Origin: Betaproteobacteria bacterium
GTDB taxonomy: Bacteria; Pseudomonadota; Gammaproteobacteria; Burkholderiales; UBA6910
DNA: 64,000 bases
Assembly (NCBI GenBank): GCA_016183615.1
Contig: JACPEG010000017.1
Span: forward strand, 1-64,000
Reading direction: 5' to 3'
The translations under genes were made by a program, and so were the position numbers. Below are positions 52,317 through 61,624 of the stretch, piece after piece. How positions within the stretch are numbered: position 1 is the first letter of the stretch; every line of letters starts with the position of its first letter. Below the pieces are notes generated by a model. That model ran no database searches, was not told where the DNA came from, and saw nothing but the letters and a program-made list of their open reading frames with translations.

Positions 52317-53000
52317 ATGGAAACGCCGCTGCTGAGCCTGCGCGGGGTGTCGAAGACTTACGCCGGGCCGCGGGCCCGGCGGGTACTGAAGGACGTCCAC
52401 CTGGCGCTGCGCGCCGGCGACTACATCGCCATCAGCGGCGAGTCCGGGGTGGGCAAGTCCACCCTGCTCAACCTCATCGCCGGCCTGGACAAGCCGGATT
52501 CCGGTGAGATTCTTTTCGAGGGCAAGGATCTCGGCGCGATGAATGATGCCGCCCGCACCGAATTGCGCCGCGCCCGCATGGGCTTCGTGTTCCAGGCCTT
52601 CCACCTGCTGCCCCATCTCACCGTGGCCCAGAACATCGCGCTGCCCCTCACCCTCAACCGCATCAACTCCGACGCCGCCGCGGCGCGCGTGCGGGCGCTG
52701 CTGGAGGGCGTGGCGCTGGGGGACGCGGCGAACGCGTATCCCGCCGAGCTTTCCGGCGGCGAGCTGCAGCGGGTCGCGATCGCCCGGGCCCTCGCTCATC
52801 GTCCGGCGCTGGTGCTGGCCGACGAGCCCACGGGGAACCTGGACCCGGAGACCGCGGCCCAGGTGCTGGCGCTGCTCAAGGCCCAGGTCCGCGGCGATCA
52901 TGCTGCTGGCATTCTAGTCACGCACTCGCCGGTAGCCGCGGCGAGCGCCGACCGGGTTTACCTGCTCACGCCCGAGGGGCTGGTTCCCGGAAATCCATGA
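52317..53000 (+). CDS. ABC ATPase, LolD/AttE-like
   Basis: This 227-residue ATPase of the MacB/LolD type has Walker [20 protein letters not shown], signature LSGGELQRVAIARAL, Walker B LVLADEPTGNLD and the switch VTHSPVAAASA. It overlaps the permease gene by 4 bases (ATGA) and is the first of a three-gene operon. The transported material is unknown; the family usually moves lipoproteins, peptides or does mechanical work across the envelope. Confidence 0.92.
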   Translation: METPLLSLRGVSKTYAGPRARRVLKDVHLALRAGDYIAISGESGVGKSTLLNLIAGLDKPDSGEILFEGKDLGAMNDAARTELRRARMGFVFQAFHLLPHLTVAQNIALPLTLNRINSDAAAARVRALLEGVALGDAANAYPAELSGGELQRVAIARALAHRPALVLADEPTGNLDPETAAQVLALLKAQVRGDHAAGILVTHSPVAAASADRVYLLTPEGLVPGNP

Positions 53001-55525
53001 GCGCCGTCCCCCTGTCGTTGCCCCGCGGGCTGCTGGCCCGGGCCGCCGTGCTGGGCCCCCTCGCCCAGGCGCCGGGCCGGGCGGCGCTCTCCATCATCGC
53101 CATCGCGCTCGGTGTCGCCCTGGGACTCGCGGTGCACCTCATCAACCGGGCCGCGGTGAGCGAGGTAAGCGCCGCCGCCCGCAGCCTGTCGGGGCACGCG
53201 GACCTGGTGGTGCAGGGCCCCGCCGACGGGTTCTCCGAGGCGCTTTACCCCACCCTGGCCCGAGTGCCAGAAGTGGCGGCGGCCAGCCCCGTCATCGAAG
53301 CCGAGGCCCGGGTGGTCGGCACGCGGGAAACCCTGCCGATCCTGGGGCTCGACGTATTCCGGGCGGCGGCGCTGCATCCGGTGATCGCGGCGGCGGCGGG
53401 ACCGCGCGGCGACGCCCTGTTCGCCGAGGACGGCATCCTGCTCTCGGCCAGCGCTGCCCGCGCCCTGCACCTCAAGGCGGGCGACACCTTTACGGTGCAG
53501 GCAGGTCTCACGCGGATGGAATTGCGGGTTCTGGATTTGCTTCCCGCCGGCGCCTACCGCCAGCGGCTCGGCATCATGGACATCGCCGCCGCCCAGTGGA
53601 AGCTCGGGCGCCTCGGCCACCTGCAGCGGGTGGATCTCCGGCTCCAGCCGGGCGCCGAGCGCGAGCAGTTGCGCGCCCGGATTCAGGCGCTGCTGCCCGC
53701 AGGCGTGCAAGCCCTCACGCCCGAGGACCAGGATGCCCAGGCGGCAAGCCTCTCCCGCGCCTACCGCGTCAACCTCACCGCACTCTCGCTGGTGGCCCTC
53801 TTCACCGGCGGTTTCCTGGTGTTCGCCACCCAGGCCCTCGCCGCGGTGCGCCGGCGCCGGCAGATCGCGCTGCTGCGGGCGCTTGGCGTCACCCGCCGCC
53901 TGCAGTTCCTGTACGCCCTGACCGAGGCCGGGACGCTCGGCATGGTCGGCGCCGGCGCCGGAATCGCGCTGGGCATCGCCGTCGCGGCCGTGGCGCTGAA
54001 AACTTTCGGGGCGGATCTGGGCGCGGGCTACTTTCCCGGGGTGGAGCCGGAACTCGCCCTCACGCCCTGGGAAGCGCTTCCGTTTTTCCTCGCTGGCGTC
54101 GTCACGGCCCTCGCCGGTGCGCTGGTTCCCGCGTGGGCCGCCGCCTCGGCGCCCCCCGCCCAGGCGCTCAAGGCCGGCGACGAGGAACGCCCGGCGAGCC
54201 CTTCCCGCGGCTGGCGCACAGGGCTCATCCTGTGGATTCTCGCGGCGCTCGCCATTCCCCTTCCCGCCGTGAATGGCCTGCCGCTTTTCGGCTATGCCGC
54301 CATCGCCTGCATCCTGCTGGGCGCGGTGTTCGTCGCGCCATTCGCGGCGCGCACGCTGTTCGCGCGCCTGCCGGTGATTCCCCACGCCGGCTACCAGGTG
54401 GCCACCGCGCAGCTTCGCGGCACGCCGGCCCAGGGAAGCCTCAGCATCGCGGCGGTGCTGGTGAGCTTCGGCCTCATGACGTCCATGGCCATCATGGTGG
54501 TTTCGTTCCGCGCCTCGCTCGACACCTGGCTGGAGAAGGTGCTGCCGGCGGACTTGTATCTGCGGACCGGCCAGTCGGGCGACACCGCGTTCATTCCACC
54601 CGAGGCCCAGCGCCTGATCGCCGCGACGCCCGGGATTGCGCGGGCCGAGTTCGGTCGCGGCCGGGAAATTTTCCTCGCCCCGGACAAGCCGGCGCTCGCC
54701 CTGATCGCGCGGCCCATGAATCCGGAGCGGGCACAAAAGGGGCTCGCCCTTCAATCGGCGGCACCGGTTCCCGCCGGCCGGACGCCGGTATGGGTTTCCG
54801 AAGCGGCGGCCGATCTGCATGGCCTGAAGCCCGGCGACGAGGTGGCGATTCCGCTCGAAGGCGCTGCACGCCCGTTCACGGTGGCGGGCATCTGGCGCGA
54901 CTACGCGCGCCAGACCGGCGCCGTGCTGATTGACCGTGACGCCTACGTGCAGCTCACCGGAGACGGTCGCGCCAATGTGGCCTCCCTCTGGCTCTCGCCC
55001 GGCGCGGCAATTGGCGAGGTATCCGCCGCGCTGCGGGCGCGGCTGCCGGCCGGCACCGATTACGAGATCGCCTCGCCCGCGGAGATCCGGGCCGTGTCCA
55101 TGAGAATCTTCGACCGCACCTTCGCCATCACCCACCTGCTGGAGGCGGTGGCGATCGTGATCGGCCTGTTCGGCATCAGCGCCAGCTTCAGCGCCCAGGT
55201 GCTCGCGCGCCGCGGAGAATTCGGCATGCTGCGCCACCTCGGCATGACGCCGGGGCAGGTGGGCGGCATGCTGGCACTGGAGGGCGGGATTCTCGGCGCC
55301 CTCGGAGTGGCGATGGGTCTCGCGGCGGGCTTCGTGGTAAGCCTCGTGCTCATTCACGTAGTGAACCGGCAGTCGTTTCATTGGAGCCTGGATCTGCATT
55401 TGCCCTGGGGGTTGCTCCTGGCCCTCGGTCTCGCGCTCGTGTGCGCCTCGGCGTTCACGGCAGCGTTGAGCGGCCGGCGCGCGATGGGCCCGGACGTGTT
55501 GCGGGCGGTGCGGGAGGACTGGTAA
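52997..55525 (+). CDS. ABC permease with two FtsX domains (AttFG/YbbP-like)
   Basis: This 842-residue inner-membrane protein has an N-terminal helix near 25-50, a large periplasmic domain, then FtsX-type four-helix units in both the middle (about 255-460) and the C-terminal part (about 705-835). It looks like a fusion of two permeases, as in YbbP or AttF-AttG. It starts in the ATPase stop codon and its stop overlaps the lipocalin-like gene start. Confidence 0.9.
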   Translation: MSAVPLSLPRGLLARAAVLGPLAQAPGRAALSIIAIALGVALGLAVHLINRAAVSEVSAAARSLSGHADLVVQGPADGFSEALYPTLARVPEVAAASPVIEAEARVVGTRETLPILGLDVFRAAALHPVIAAAAGPRGDALFAEDGILLSASAARALHLKAGDTFTVQAGLTRMELRVLDLLPAGAYRQRLGIMDIAAAQWKLGRLGHLQRVDLRLQPGAEREQLRARIQALLPAGVQALTPEDQDAQAASLSRAYRVNLTALSLVALFTGGFLVFATQALAAVRRRRQIALLRALGVTRRLQFLYALTEAGTLGMVGAGAGIALGIAVAAVALKTFGADLGAGYFPGVEPELALTPWEALPFFLAGVVTALAGALVPAWAAASAPPAQALKAGDEERPASPSRGWRTGLILWILAALAIPLPAVNGLPLFGYAAIACILLGAVFVAPFAARTLFARLPVIPHAGYQVATAQLRGTPAQGSLSIAAVLVSFGLMTSMAIMVVSFRASLDTWLEKVLPADLYLRTGQSGDTAFIPPEAQRLIAATPGIARAEFGRGREIFLAPDKPALALIARPMNPERAQKGLALQSAAPVPAGRTPVWVSEAAADLHGLKPGDEVAIPLEGAARPFTVAGIWRDYARQTGAVLIDRDAYVQLTGDGRANVASLWLSPGAAIGEVSAALRARLPAGTDYEIASPAEIRAVSMRIFDRTFAITHLLEAVAIVIGLFGISASFSAQVLARRGEFGMLRHLGMTPGQVGGMLALEGGILGALGVAMGLAAGFVVSLVLIHVVNRQSFHWSLDLHLPWGLLLALGLALVCASAFTAALSGRRAMGPDVLRAVREDW

Positions 55526-56589
55526 TGACGCGCCTCCTCCGCGCCCTGCTCGCCACAATGCTGGCCCTTGCCGCGCAGGCCGCCGACTATCCCCCGGTGG
55601 TCCCCGGGCGTGCGCTTTCGTTTCCTGCCGACGAGGGCAGCCACCCGGCCTATCGCACCGAGTGGTGGTACGTCACCGGCTGGCTCGACGCGGGCAACGG
55701 CAAGCGCCTGGGGTTCCAAGTCACCTTCTTCCGCAGCCGGCCTGACCTCGACACCGGCAATCCGAGCCGCTTCGCGCCGCGGCAGCTGCTGTTCGCCCAT
55801 GCCGCCGTGAGCGATCCCGGGGTCGGGCGGCTCCTCCACGACGAGCGCTCCGCCCGGGCCGGATTCGGGCTCGCGGAGGCACGCGAGGGCGCGACCGACG
55901 TGCGGATCGACGACTGGTCGCTGGTGAAATCCGATGGGGTATTCCGCGCCAGCATTCCGGCACGGGAATTCGGGCTGGATCTGGCGTTTCGCGCCTCGCA
56001 GCCGCCGCTGCTGCACGGGGCGAAGGGGTTCAGCCAGAAGGGACCGGAGCCCGCCTCCGCCAGCCATTACTACAGCCTGCCCCAGCTCCAGGTATCGGGC
56101 GAAATCACGGCGGGCGGGAAACGGCTTCCGGTCACCGGGTCCGCCTGGCTCGACCACGAATGGTCATCGAGCCTCATGGACGCGGAGGCCGTGGGCTGGG
56201 ACTGGGTGGGCATCAACCTGGATGACGGCGGCGCCCTCATGCTGTTTCGCATGCGCGATGCCCGGGGCGGCGCCCGCTGGGCCGGCGGCACGCTGCGTGG
56301 GGCGGACGGCACTGTGCGGGCGTTCGCTCCCGCGGACGTGGAATTTGCCCCCGAACGGAACTGGCGCTCGCCGCGCAGCGGGATTGCCTATCCCGTCGCG
56401 TGGCGCATCCGCGTGGGAGATCGGGTTGTGACGGTTCGCCCGCTGATGGAGGACCAGGAAAGCGACACCCGGAAAAGCACCGGCACGATTTACTGGGAGG
56501 GCGCGGTGGAGGCGTTCGACGCCGCAGACCGCCCCATCGGGCGCGGTTACCTGGAGCTCACCGGCTATGGCAAGGCGCTTCGGCTTTAG
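55525..56589 (+). CDS. Secreted lipocalin-like/AttH family protein
   Basis: This 354-residue exported protein (signal MTRLLRALLATMLALAAQA) has the AttH/CrtC-like lipocalin pair of domains. TEWWYVTGWLDAGNGKRLGF near 44-63 and GSAWLDHEWSSSLM are hallmarks. Relatives include carotenoid 1,2-hydratase and AttH of Att ABC operons. With the two genes before it, this makes an AttE-AttFG-AttH-like unit. I chose the ATG overlapping the permease stop (TAATG). Confidence 0.87.
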   Translation: MTRLLRALLATMLALAAQAADYPPVVPGRALSFPADEGSHPAYRTEWWYVTGWLDAGNGKRLGFQVTFFRSRPDLDTGNPSRFAPRQLLFAHAAVSDPGVGRLLHDERSARAGFGLAEAREGATDVRIDDWSLVKSDGVFRASIPAREFGLDLAFRASQPPLLHGAKGFSQKGPEPASASHYYSLPQLQVSGEITAGGKRLPVTGSAWLDHEWSSSLMDAEAVGWDWVGINLDDGGALMLFRMRDARGGARWAGGTLRGADGTVRAFAPADVEFAPERNWRSPRSGIAYPVAWRIRVGDRVVTVRPLMEDQESDTRKSTGTIYWEGAVEAFDAADRPIGRGYLELTGYGKALRL

Positions 56590-56596
56590 AGGGAAC

Positions 56597-56670
56597 TGGA
56601 GCGGGTGATGGGAATCGAACCCACGTATTCAGCTTGGGAAGCTGATGTTCTACCATTGAACTACACCCGC
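56597..56670 (-). tRNA. tRNA-Gly (anticodon CCC)
   Basis: On the minus strand the sequence begins GCGGGTGTAGTTCAATGG, folds into four arms, has anticodon loop TTCCCAA (anticodon CCC), the T-arm GGGTTCGATTCCC, the acceptor pairing of GCGGGTG with CACCCGC, and an encoded CCA end. It lies between the AttH-like gene and thiS, on the opposite strand from both. Confidence 0.95.
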
Positions 56671-56719
56671 ATGATAGAATCGGCTGGCAATATTACCTGA
56701 TTCAGCACGGTTTTTGGAA

Positions 56720-56923
56720 GTGATCACAGTCACCATCAACGGCGAGGCCCGCCGCTTCGAAACAGCCCTGAAGGTGTCCCGGCTCCTCGAACAGATGGCG
56801 CTGGCCGACAAGCGCATCGCGCTCGAGCGCAACGGCGAGATCGTGCCCCGCAGCCGCTTCGACCAGGAGTCGGTCGCCGACGGCGACCGGCTGGAAATCG
56901 TAGTCGCCGTAGGCGGCGGTTGA
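56720..56923 (+). CDS. thiS: Thiamine sulfur carrier ThiS
   Basis: ThiS is the ubiquitin-like sulfur carrier for thiazole formation. From a GTG at 56720 it has 67 residues (ITVTINGEARRFE and on) and ends in the required Gly-Gly (VVAVGGG). A TTG two codons earlier is in frame. It precedes thiG by 76 bases. No thiO, thiH, thiC or thiE is in the window. Confidence 0.93.
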   Translation: MITVTINGEARRFETALKVSRLLEQMALADKRIALERNGEIVPRSRFDQESVADGDRLEIVVAVGGG

Positions 56924-56999
56924 CCCCGGTCAAGGCGCCCACGCCCCGCCCCGGGGATGATGATTTCTCCCCGTTTCCCAATCTCCCGGAAGCACAGCC

Positions 57000-57800
57000 A
57001 TGGACCCTCTCGTCATCGCAGGCAAGGCCTATTCATCCCGCTTGCTGGTCGGCACCGGCAAGTACCAGGATTTCAACCAGACCCGCCTGGCCATCGAGGC
57101 CAGCGGTGCCGAGATCGTGACGGTGGCGATCCGCCGCACCAACATCGGCCAGAACCCCAATGAGCCGAGCCTGCTCGAGGCGGTGCCGCCGTCGAAGTAC
57201 ACGCTGCTCCCCAACACCGCCGGCTGCTACAGCGCCGAGGACGCGGTGCGCACCTTGCGGCTTGCCCGGGAGCTGCTGGATGGCCCCAAACTCGTCAAGC
57301 TGGAAGTGCTGGGCGACCCGAAGACGTTGTACCCCAACGTGGTGGAAACCCTGAAGGCCGCCGAAACCCTGGTGAAAGAAGGCTTCGACGTGATGGTGTA
57401 CACCTCCGACGATCCCATCATGGCGAAACAACTGGAAGAGGCCGGCTGCTGCGCGGTCATGCCCCTTGCGTCGCTGATCGGCTCCGGCATGGGCATCCTC
57501 AATCCCTGGAACCTGATGATCATCATCGACAACGCCAGGGTGCCGGTGCTGGTGGATGCCGGCGTCGGCACGGCCTCCGACGCCGCCATCGCCATGGAGC
57601 TGGGCTGCCACGGCGTGCTCATGAACACGGCAATTGCCGGCGCCAGGGACCCGGTGCTCATGGCCTCCGCCATGAAAAAGGCGGTGGAAGCGGGGCGCGA
57701 AGCCTTCCTCGCCGGCCGCATGGCGAAGAAACCCTACACCGCCTCCCCCAGCTCTCCCACCACGGGCCTCATCGCCAGCGCCAGGGACAAGGCAGCCTGA
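57000..57800 (+). CDS. thiG: Thiazole synthase ThiG
   Basis: ThiG condenses DXP, dehydroglycine and ThiS-thiocarboxylate to the thiazole phosphate of thiamine. The 266 residues form a TIM barrel with [15 protein letters not shown] at 17-31, the Schiff-base lysine in the VKLEVLGD segment, and [20 protein letters not shown]. The order thiS-thiG-trmB is common in betaproteobacteria. Confidence 0.97.
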   Translation: MDPLVIAGKAYSSRLLVGTGKYQDFNQTRLAIEASGAEIVTVAIRRTNIGQNPNEPSLLEAVPPSKYTLLPNTAGCYSAEDAVRTLRLARELLDGPKLVKLEVLGDPKTLYPNVVETLKAAETLVKEGFDVMVYTSDDPIMAKQLEEAGCCAVMPLASLIGSGMGILNPWNLMIIIDNARVPVLVDAGVGTASDAAIAMELGCHGVLMNTAIAGARDPVLMASAMKKAVEAGREAFLAGRMAKKPYTASPSSPTTGLIASARDKAA

Positions 57801-57810
57801 GCTTTTTCGT

Positions 57811-58497
57811 ATGAACGAGCGGAGCGCGAACTCCGCGCGCCCCATCCGCAGCTACGTGCTGCGCCAGGGGCGCGTTTCCAGCGCCCAGAAGCGGGCCTAC
57901 GACGCGCTGCTGCCCCGCTACGGCATTCCCTTTTCGGATCATCCGCTCGACCTGCAGGCCCTGTTCGGGCGCAACGCGCCGAAGATCCTGGAAATCGGTT
58001 TCGGCATGGGGGAGACCACGGCCCGCATCGCCGCCGAAAATCCCGCGAACGATTACCTTGGGATCGAAGTGCACACGCCGGGCGTGGGCGCCCTGCTCAA
58101 GCGCATCGAGGAAAGGGACCTCACGAACCTGCGGGTCATCCAGCATGACGCGGTAGCGGTGCTGTCCCGCATGATCGTGCCGGTCAGCCTGGACGCAGTG
58201 CACATCTTTTTCCCCGACCCCTGGCCCAAGAAACGCCACCACAAGCGCCGCCTGATGCAGCCCGCCTTCGTGGCACTGCTCGCCGACCGCCTCAAGCCCG
58301 GCGGCCACCTGCACGTGGCGACCGATTGGCAGGACTATGCCCGGCACATTCTCGCGGTGCTCTCCGCCGAGCCTCGTCTCCGGAACACCGCCCGCGATTT
58401 TTCCCCCCGGCCCGGGTATCGCCCCCGGACCAAGTTCGAGACCCGGGGCCTGAGGCTCGGCCACGGGGTGTGGGACCTGGTGTTCAAGCGGGCTTGA
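57811..58497 (+). CDS. trmB: tRNA (guanine-N7-)-methyltransferase TrmB
   Basis: TrmB methylates G46 in the variable loop of tRNAs using SAM. It has 228 residues with the SAM motif [15 protein letters not shown] near residue 56 and the family pattern [20 protein letters not shown], which includes the catalytic Asp. It lies 10 bases after thiG. Confidence 0.96.
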   Translation: MNERSANSARPIRSYVLRQGRVSSAQKRAYDALLPRYGIPFSDHPLDLQALFGRNAPKILEIGFGMGETTARIAAENPANDYLGIEVHTPGVGALLKRIEERDLTNLRVIQHDAVAVLSRMIVPVSLDAVHIFFPDPWPKKRHHKRRLMQPAFVALLADRLKPGGHLHVATDWQDYARHILAVLSAEPRLRNTARDFSPRPGYRPRTKFETRGLRLGHGVWDLVFKRA

Positions 58498-58534
58498 TTC
58501 CTTGCACCCCCGCCCGCTGGTCTATAGTGGGCGT

Positions 58535-59107
58535 ATGCGGCGCAGATTCAGGCAGATTTTCGGGTTCTTCCTGCTGGCCGGCTGGCTTACGGAAGCTGCC
58601 GCCATCGATCCGGTCGTGGGCCTGATCTGGAGCCTGGTCCAGGACCGGCTCCTGAACGCGGCCGCCCAGGCCGCCAGCGCCCCGCCCGCGGCGCAGATCA
58701 TCGCGCCCGATGCCCGGGCCCTGGGAATCGTCGACCCGCGGGAACTGAAGGCGCTGGTGAACGACAACTTCGCCTACCTCACTTCCTCCCAGCGCGACGA
58801 GATCTACCAGGGCCTGGAGAAAATCATGACCGACCCCAAGCACGTGGCGATCCGCGGCGTCGTGCTGGAGCGTTTCACAGAGACCGCGAAAGCGGTGGGC
58901 GAGGCCCACCGCCGGCTGAGCAACCTGACCCATTCGGAGAAGCGCCGGGTCGCCGCCGAAATCCGCCTCGCCTACGAACGGTCCAGCGCTCCCATGCGGG
59001 AAGAGTTGCTGCAAATGGTGCAGTCGCACCAGCTTCCGCTTCCGAGCGACCTCAACCGGATGGTTCTGGACGAGCTGGGCCGCGGCGCGCGCGGCATCGG
59101 CGAATAG
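58535..59107 (+). CDS. Exported hypothetical protein
   Basis: I do not recognise this 190-residue protein. It has a likely signal peptide (MRRRFRQIFGFFLLAGWL, cut near TEAAA), then a mostly helical, charged region with no cysteine or metal motif. A weak promoter pair (TTGCAC, 58502-58507, and TATAGT, 58523-58528) lies just before the ATG. It follows trmB and may be transcribed with it. Confidence 0.7.
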   Translation: MRRRFRQIFGFFLLAGWLTEAAAIDPVVGLIWSLVQDRLLNAAAQAASAPPAAQIIAPDARALGIVDPRELKALVNDNFAYLTSSQRDEIYQGLEKIMTDPKHVAIRGVVLERFTETAKAVGEAHRRLSNLTHSEKRRVAAEIRLAYERSSAPMREELLQMVQSHQLPLPSDLNRMVLDELGRGARGIGE

Positions 59108-59299
59108 CCCTTCACCGGGCCGCAATCGCCGCGGCGGCCTGCGACACCCCCTGCTCCACATCCCCCAACCGGCTTCTCCGCGTCAACCCGACCGGGGCGC
59201 GCCGCGTTCTAGCTACGGTCGCAGCATGACGTCGGGTTGGGTGATCCCGCGCCGGATTGCTGCGGCGTGACCGATACTCATGTCCGGAAGGGAGGAACC

Positions 59300-59689
59300 G
59301 TGGAACGACAACAGGCAAGGGAGATTCTGCAGGCGCTTGCGAACGGCATAGATCCGCACACCGGCGAGGTTCTGCAGGGAGAAAGCGTATTCCAGCAGCC
59401 CGACACCATCCGGGCGCTGTTCACCGCCATCGAGTTCCTCAAGAGTCCGGACCCGACGCGTGCCGGCGAGCGAACCCGCCTGCTGCCCGAGCAGACCGGG
59501 AAGGCCTGGTCGCCGGAAGAGGAGGCGGTACTCGGGGCGGCGTTCGACGCTGGCGAGTCGATCGCCGAGCTGGCGCAAAAACACAGGCGCACCCGCGGCG
59601 GCATCCGCGCCCGGCTGATCCGGCTGGGAAGGATCGTCGAGGCCTACCCGACCCAGCGGGCGGAACCAACGGCTCCGGAAAACGTTTGA
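59300..59689 (+). CDS. Hypothetical protein with C-terminal SANT/HTH-like region
   Basis: This 129-residue cytoplasmic protein starts at a GTG with GGAGG 4 bases upstream. The N-terminal part has ILQALANGIDPHTGEVL, seen in several small bacterial proteins. The C-terminal AWSPEEEAVLGAAFDAGES followed by IAELAQKHRRTRGGIRARL looks like a SANT/HTH-type DNA- or protein-binding motif. Function unknown. The 192 bases before it show nothing else I can support. Confidence 0.72.
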   Translation: MERQQAREILQALANGIDPHTGEVLQGESVFQQPDTIRALFTAIEFLKSPDPTRAGERTRLLPEQTGKAWSPEEEAVLGAAFDAGESIAELAQKHRRTRGGIRARLIRLGRIVEAYPTQRAEPTAPENV

Positions 59690-59988
59690 TCTTCCCGTTC
59701 CGGCCGTCCGGCCCCACGCGGGCGACTGCAGTTGCGGGACGGCGGGGATCACTGGACGGTTGGGGGGCCGCGATAATCTGACAAGAAGTCAGGTTTGAAC
59801 GGTCGTCGCCGGCGATTGACTTCCACTCGGGAACGAGTCCTTGACTTTTCGCCATTCGCGTGGTGGGATGAACGACTTCAGGCACGGCGGGAGCAGCCGG
59901 TCGTTCGCGCCCCGTCAGAATAGCCCAACATTACATTCCCGTTCCCGCCGGAAACAGAGCGCCGGCAAAAAGCAAAAGGAGGAGAAGA

Positions 59989-60735
59989 TTGACGGCAGAC
60001 TACCTCACCGTCTTCGGGATCTTATTGGCTGCATATTTCGTCCGCGGCCTTACCGGCTTTGGTTCCGGGCTGATTTCCGTCCCCCTGCTCGCCCTTAATC
60101 ATCCCCTGACGTTCGTGGTGCCGCTCATCATGGCCCTCGACTTCATCGCCTCGTTCATTCTGGGCGGGGTCAACAGCCGGCAGACCAACTGGGGCGAGAT
60201 CAAGCGGCTCCTGCCCTTCGGGGTCATCGGCGCCTCTTTCGGCGTATTTGCACTGCTGCGCTTTCCGTCGTCGCCGATCCTGGTGGCGCTAGGGTGCTTC
60301 ACCATCTTCTTCGGCATGCGCAATGCCCTGGGCGTCCAGCCCAAAGGCCATATTTCGGCCCTGTGGGCGGTGCCCGCAGGCCTGATCGGCAGTGGCGCCG
60401 GGGCGCTTTTCGGCACCAGCGCGCCCCCTTATATCGTCTATCTCACCCACCGGCTGGAGGACAAAACGGCGGTGCGCGCCACGTTTTCCTGGCTGTTCGT
60501 GCTGGACGGAGGCTTCCGGCTCGCCCTGTTCACGGCCGCGGGCCTGCTGTTCGAAAGCAAAACCCAGATCGCCATCGCCTTCGGGCTGATTCCGATGACG
60601 GCCGGGCTGTATCTGGGCAATCGGGTGCACGTCGACATCTCGAGGGATCGCCTGCTCCAGGTGATCGGCTGGATCCTGGCGGGCACCGGCGCTTCCCTCA
60701 TTCTCAAGGTGCTGATCTGGGGAGCCAAAGCATGA
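59989..60735 (+). CDS. TauE/SafE family membrane transporter
   Basis: This 248-residue inner-membrane protein of the TauE/SafE (TSUP) family exports or imports small anions such as sulfite or organosulfonates; the substrate here is unknown. About eight hydrophobic segments are visible, with FVRGLTGFGSGLISVPLLAL near the start and a pseudo-repeat later. The start is a TTG with AGGAGG 8 bases upstream, the best ribosome site nearby. Its stop overlaps the FAH-family gene start (ATGA). The 299 bases before it have no gene that I can support. Confidence 0.9.
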   Translation: MTADYLTVFGILLAAYFVRGLTGFGSGLISVPLLALNHPLTFVVPLIMALDFIASFILGGVNSRQTNWGEIKRLLPFGVIGASFGVFALLRFPSSPILVALGCFTIFFGMRNALGVQPKGHISALWAVPAGLIGSGAGALFGTSAPPYIVYLTHRLEDKTAVRATFSWLFVLDGGFRLALFTAAGLLFESKTQIAIAFGLIPMTAGLYLGNRVHVDISRDRLLQVIGWILAGTGASLILKVLIWGAKA

Positions 60736-61508
60736 AATACGCGCGTTTTGCAACGCAGGATCACGAGGAAGGATTCGGGGTGCTCGGAGACGACGGGTTA
60801 ATCCGGGTCCATGCCGGAGACCTGTTCGACGGCTCGTCACCTACCGGCCGCGCGCTGCCGCTGGCGGCGGTGCGGCTGCTGCCCCCCTGCTCGCCCCGCG
60901 CCATGATCGCGCTGTGGAACAACTCCCGCAGCCAGATCGCGAAACTCAACCGCGAGACGCCGCGCGAGGCGCTCTACTTTCTCAAACCCGCCACCTGCCT
61001 TGCCACCCATGGCGACCCCATCCTCTACCCGGTGGGCCGCAGCGAGCGGGTGGTGCTGGAGGGCGAGATCGGCATCGTCATCGGCCGCCTGTGCCGCAAC
61101 ATCGAGCCGGAAGCCGCACGCGACCATATCTTCGGCTATACGGTGGTGAACGACGTCACGGCCCAGGACGTCGTCAAGCGCGATGCGTCGTTTCCCCAGT
61201 ACACCCGCGCCAAGGGCTTCGACAGCTTCGGCATCTTCGGGCCGGTGATCGAGACCGAGGTGGATCCGCTCGCGCTGCGCATCCAGTCCACCATCAACGG
61301 CCGGATCTGCCAGGATTACCCGGTCACCGACCTGGTGCTGGACCCGCGGCAGATCGTGTCCTCCATCTCCCGCACCATGACCCTGGTGCCCGGCGACGTC
61401 ATCGCCTGCGGCACCTCTCTCGGGGCAGACCCGATCCGGGTCGGCGACACCGTGGAGATCCGCATCGCGGGCGTCGGCGCGCTGGTCAACCAAGTCGTGG
61501 CAGCCTGA
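60732..61508 (+). CDS. Fumarylacetoacetate hydrolase family protein
   Basis: This 258-residue protein of the FAH superfamily acts on C-C or keto-enol bonds in aromatic and other carboxylates. The metal ligands are visible as VVLEGEIGIVIGR (E-x-E), followed by GYTVVNDVTAQDV. RAKGFDSFGIFGPVI and ISRTMTLVPGDVIACGTSLG are further family marks. Hydratase, decarboxylase or hydrolase activity are all possible. It is co-translated with the TauE-like transporter, suggesting catabolism of a transported acid. Confidence 0.88.
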   Translation: MKYARFATQDHEEGFGVLGDDGLIRVHAGDLFDGSSPTGRALPLAAVRLLPPCSPRAMIALWNNSRSQIAKLNRETPREALYFLKPATCLATHGDPILYPVGRSERVVLEGEIGIVIGRLCRNIEPEAARDHIFGYTVVNDVTAQDVVKRDASFPQYTRAKGFDSFGIFGPVIETEVDPLALRIQSTINGRICQDYPVTDLVLDPRQIVSSISRTMTLVPGDVIACGTSLGADPIRVGDTVEIRIAGVGALVNQVVAA

Positions 61509-61553
61509 TGGCCGGCGCAACCAGTGCCTTCAGACGCCTTTGTGGCCTGATCG

Positions 61554-61568
61554 TTTGTCCGGGACAAA
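61554..61568. promoter_or_regulatory. Palindrome TTTGTCCGGGACAAA, candidate operator
   Basis: This is a perfect 15-base palindrome with a single central base, 46 bases after the FAH-family stop and 56 bases before the PhnD-like start. There is no T-run, so a terminator is unlikely. It may bind a dimeric regulator of the downstream genes. Confidence 0.35.
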
Positions 61569-61624
61569 GGAAATACGCCCCTTTCCGGCGACATCACTAC
61601 CCTGCACCCTGTTGAACGGAGGAG

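Noticed and set aside
59816..59860. TTGACT sequences in the gap before the TauE-like gene as a promoter
   Set aside because: No acceptable -10 box at the right spacing was found.
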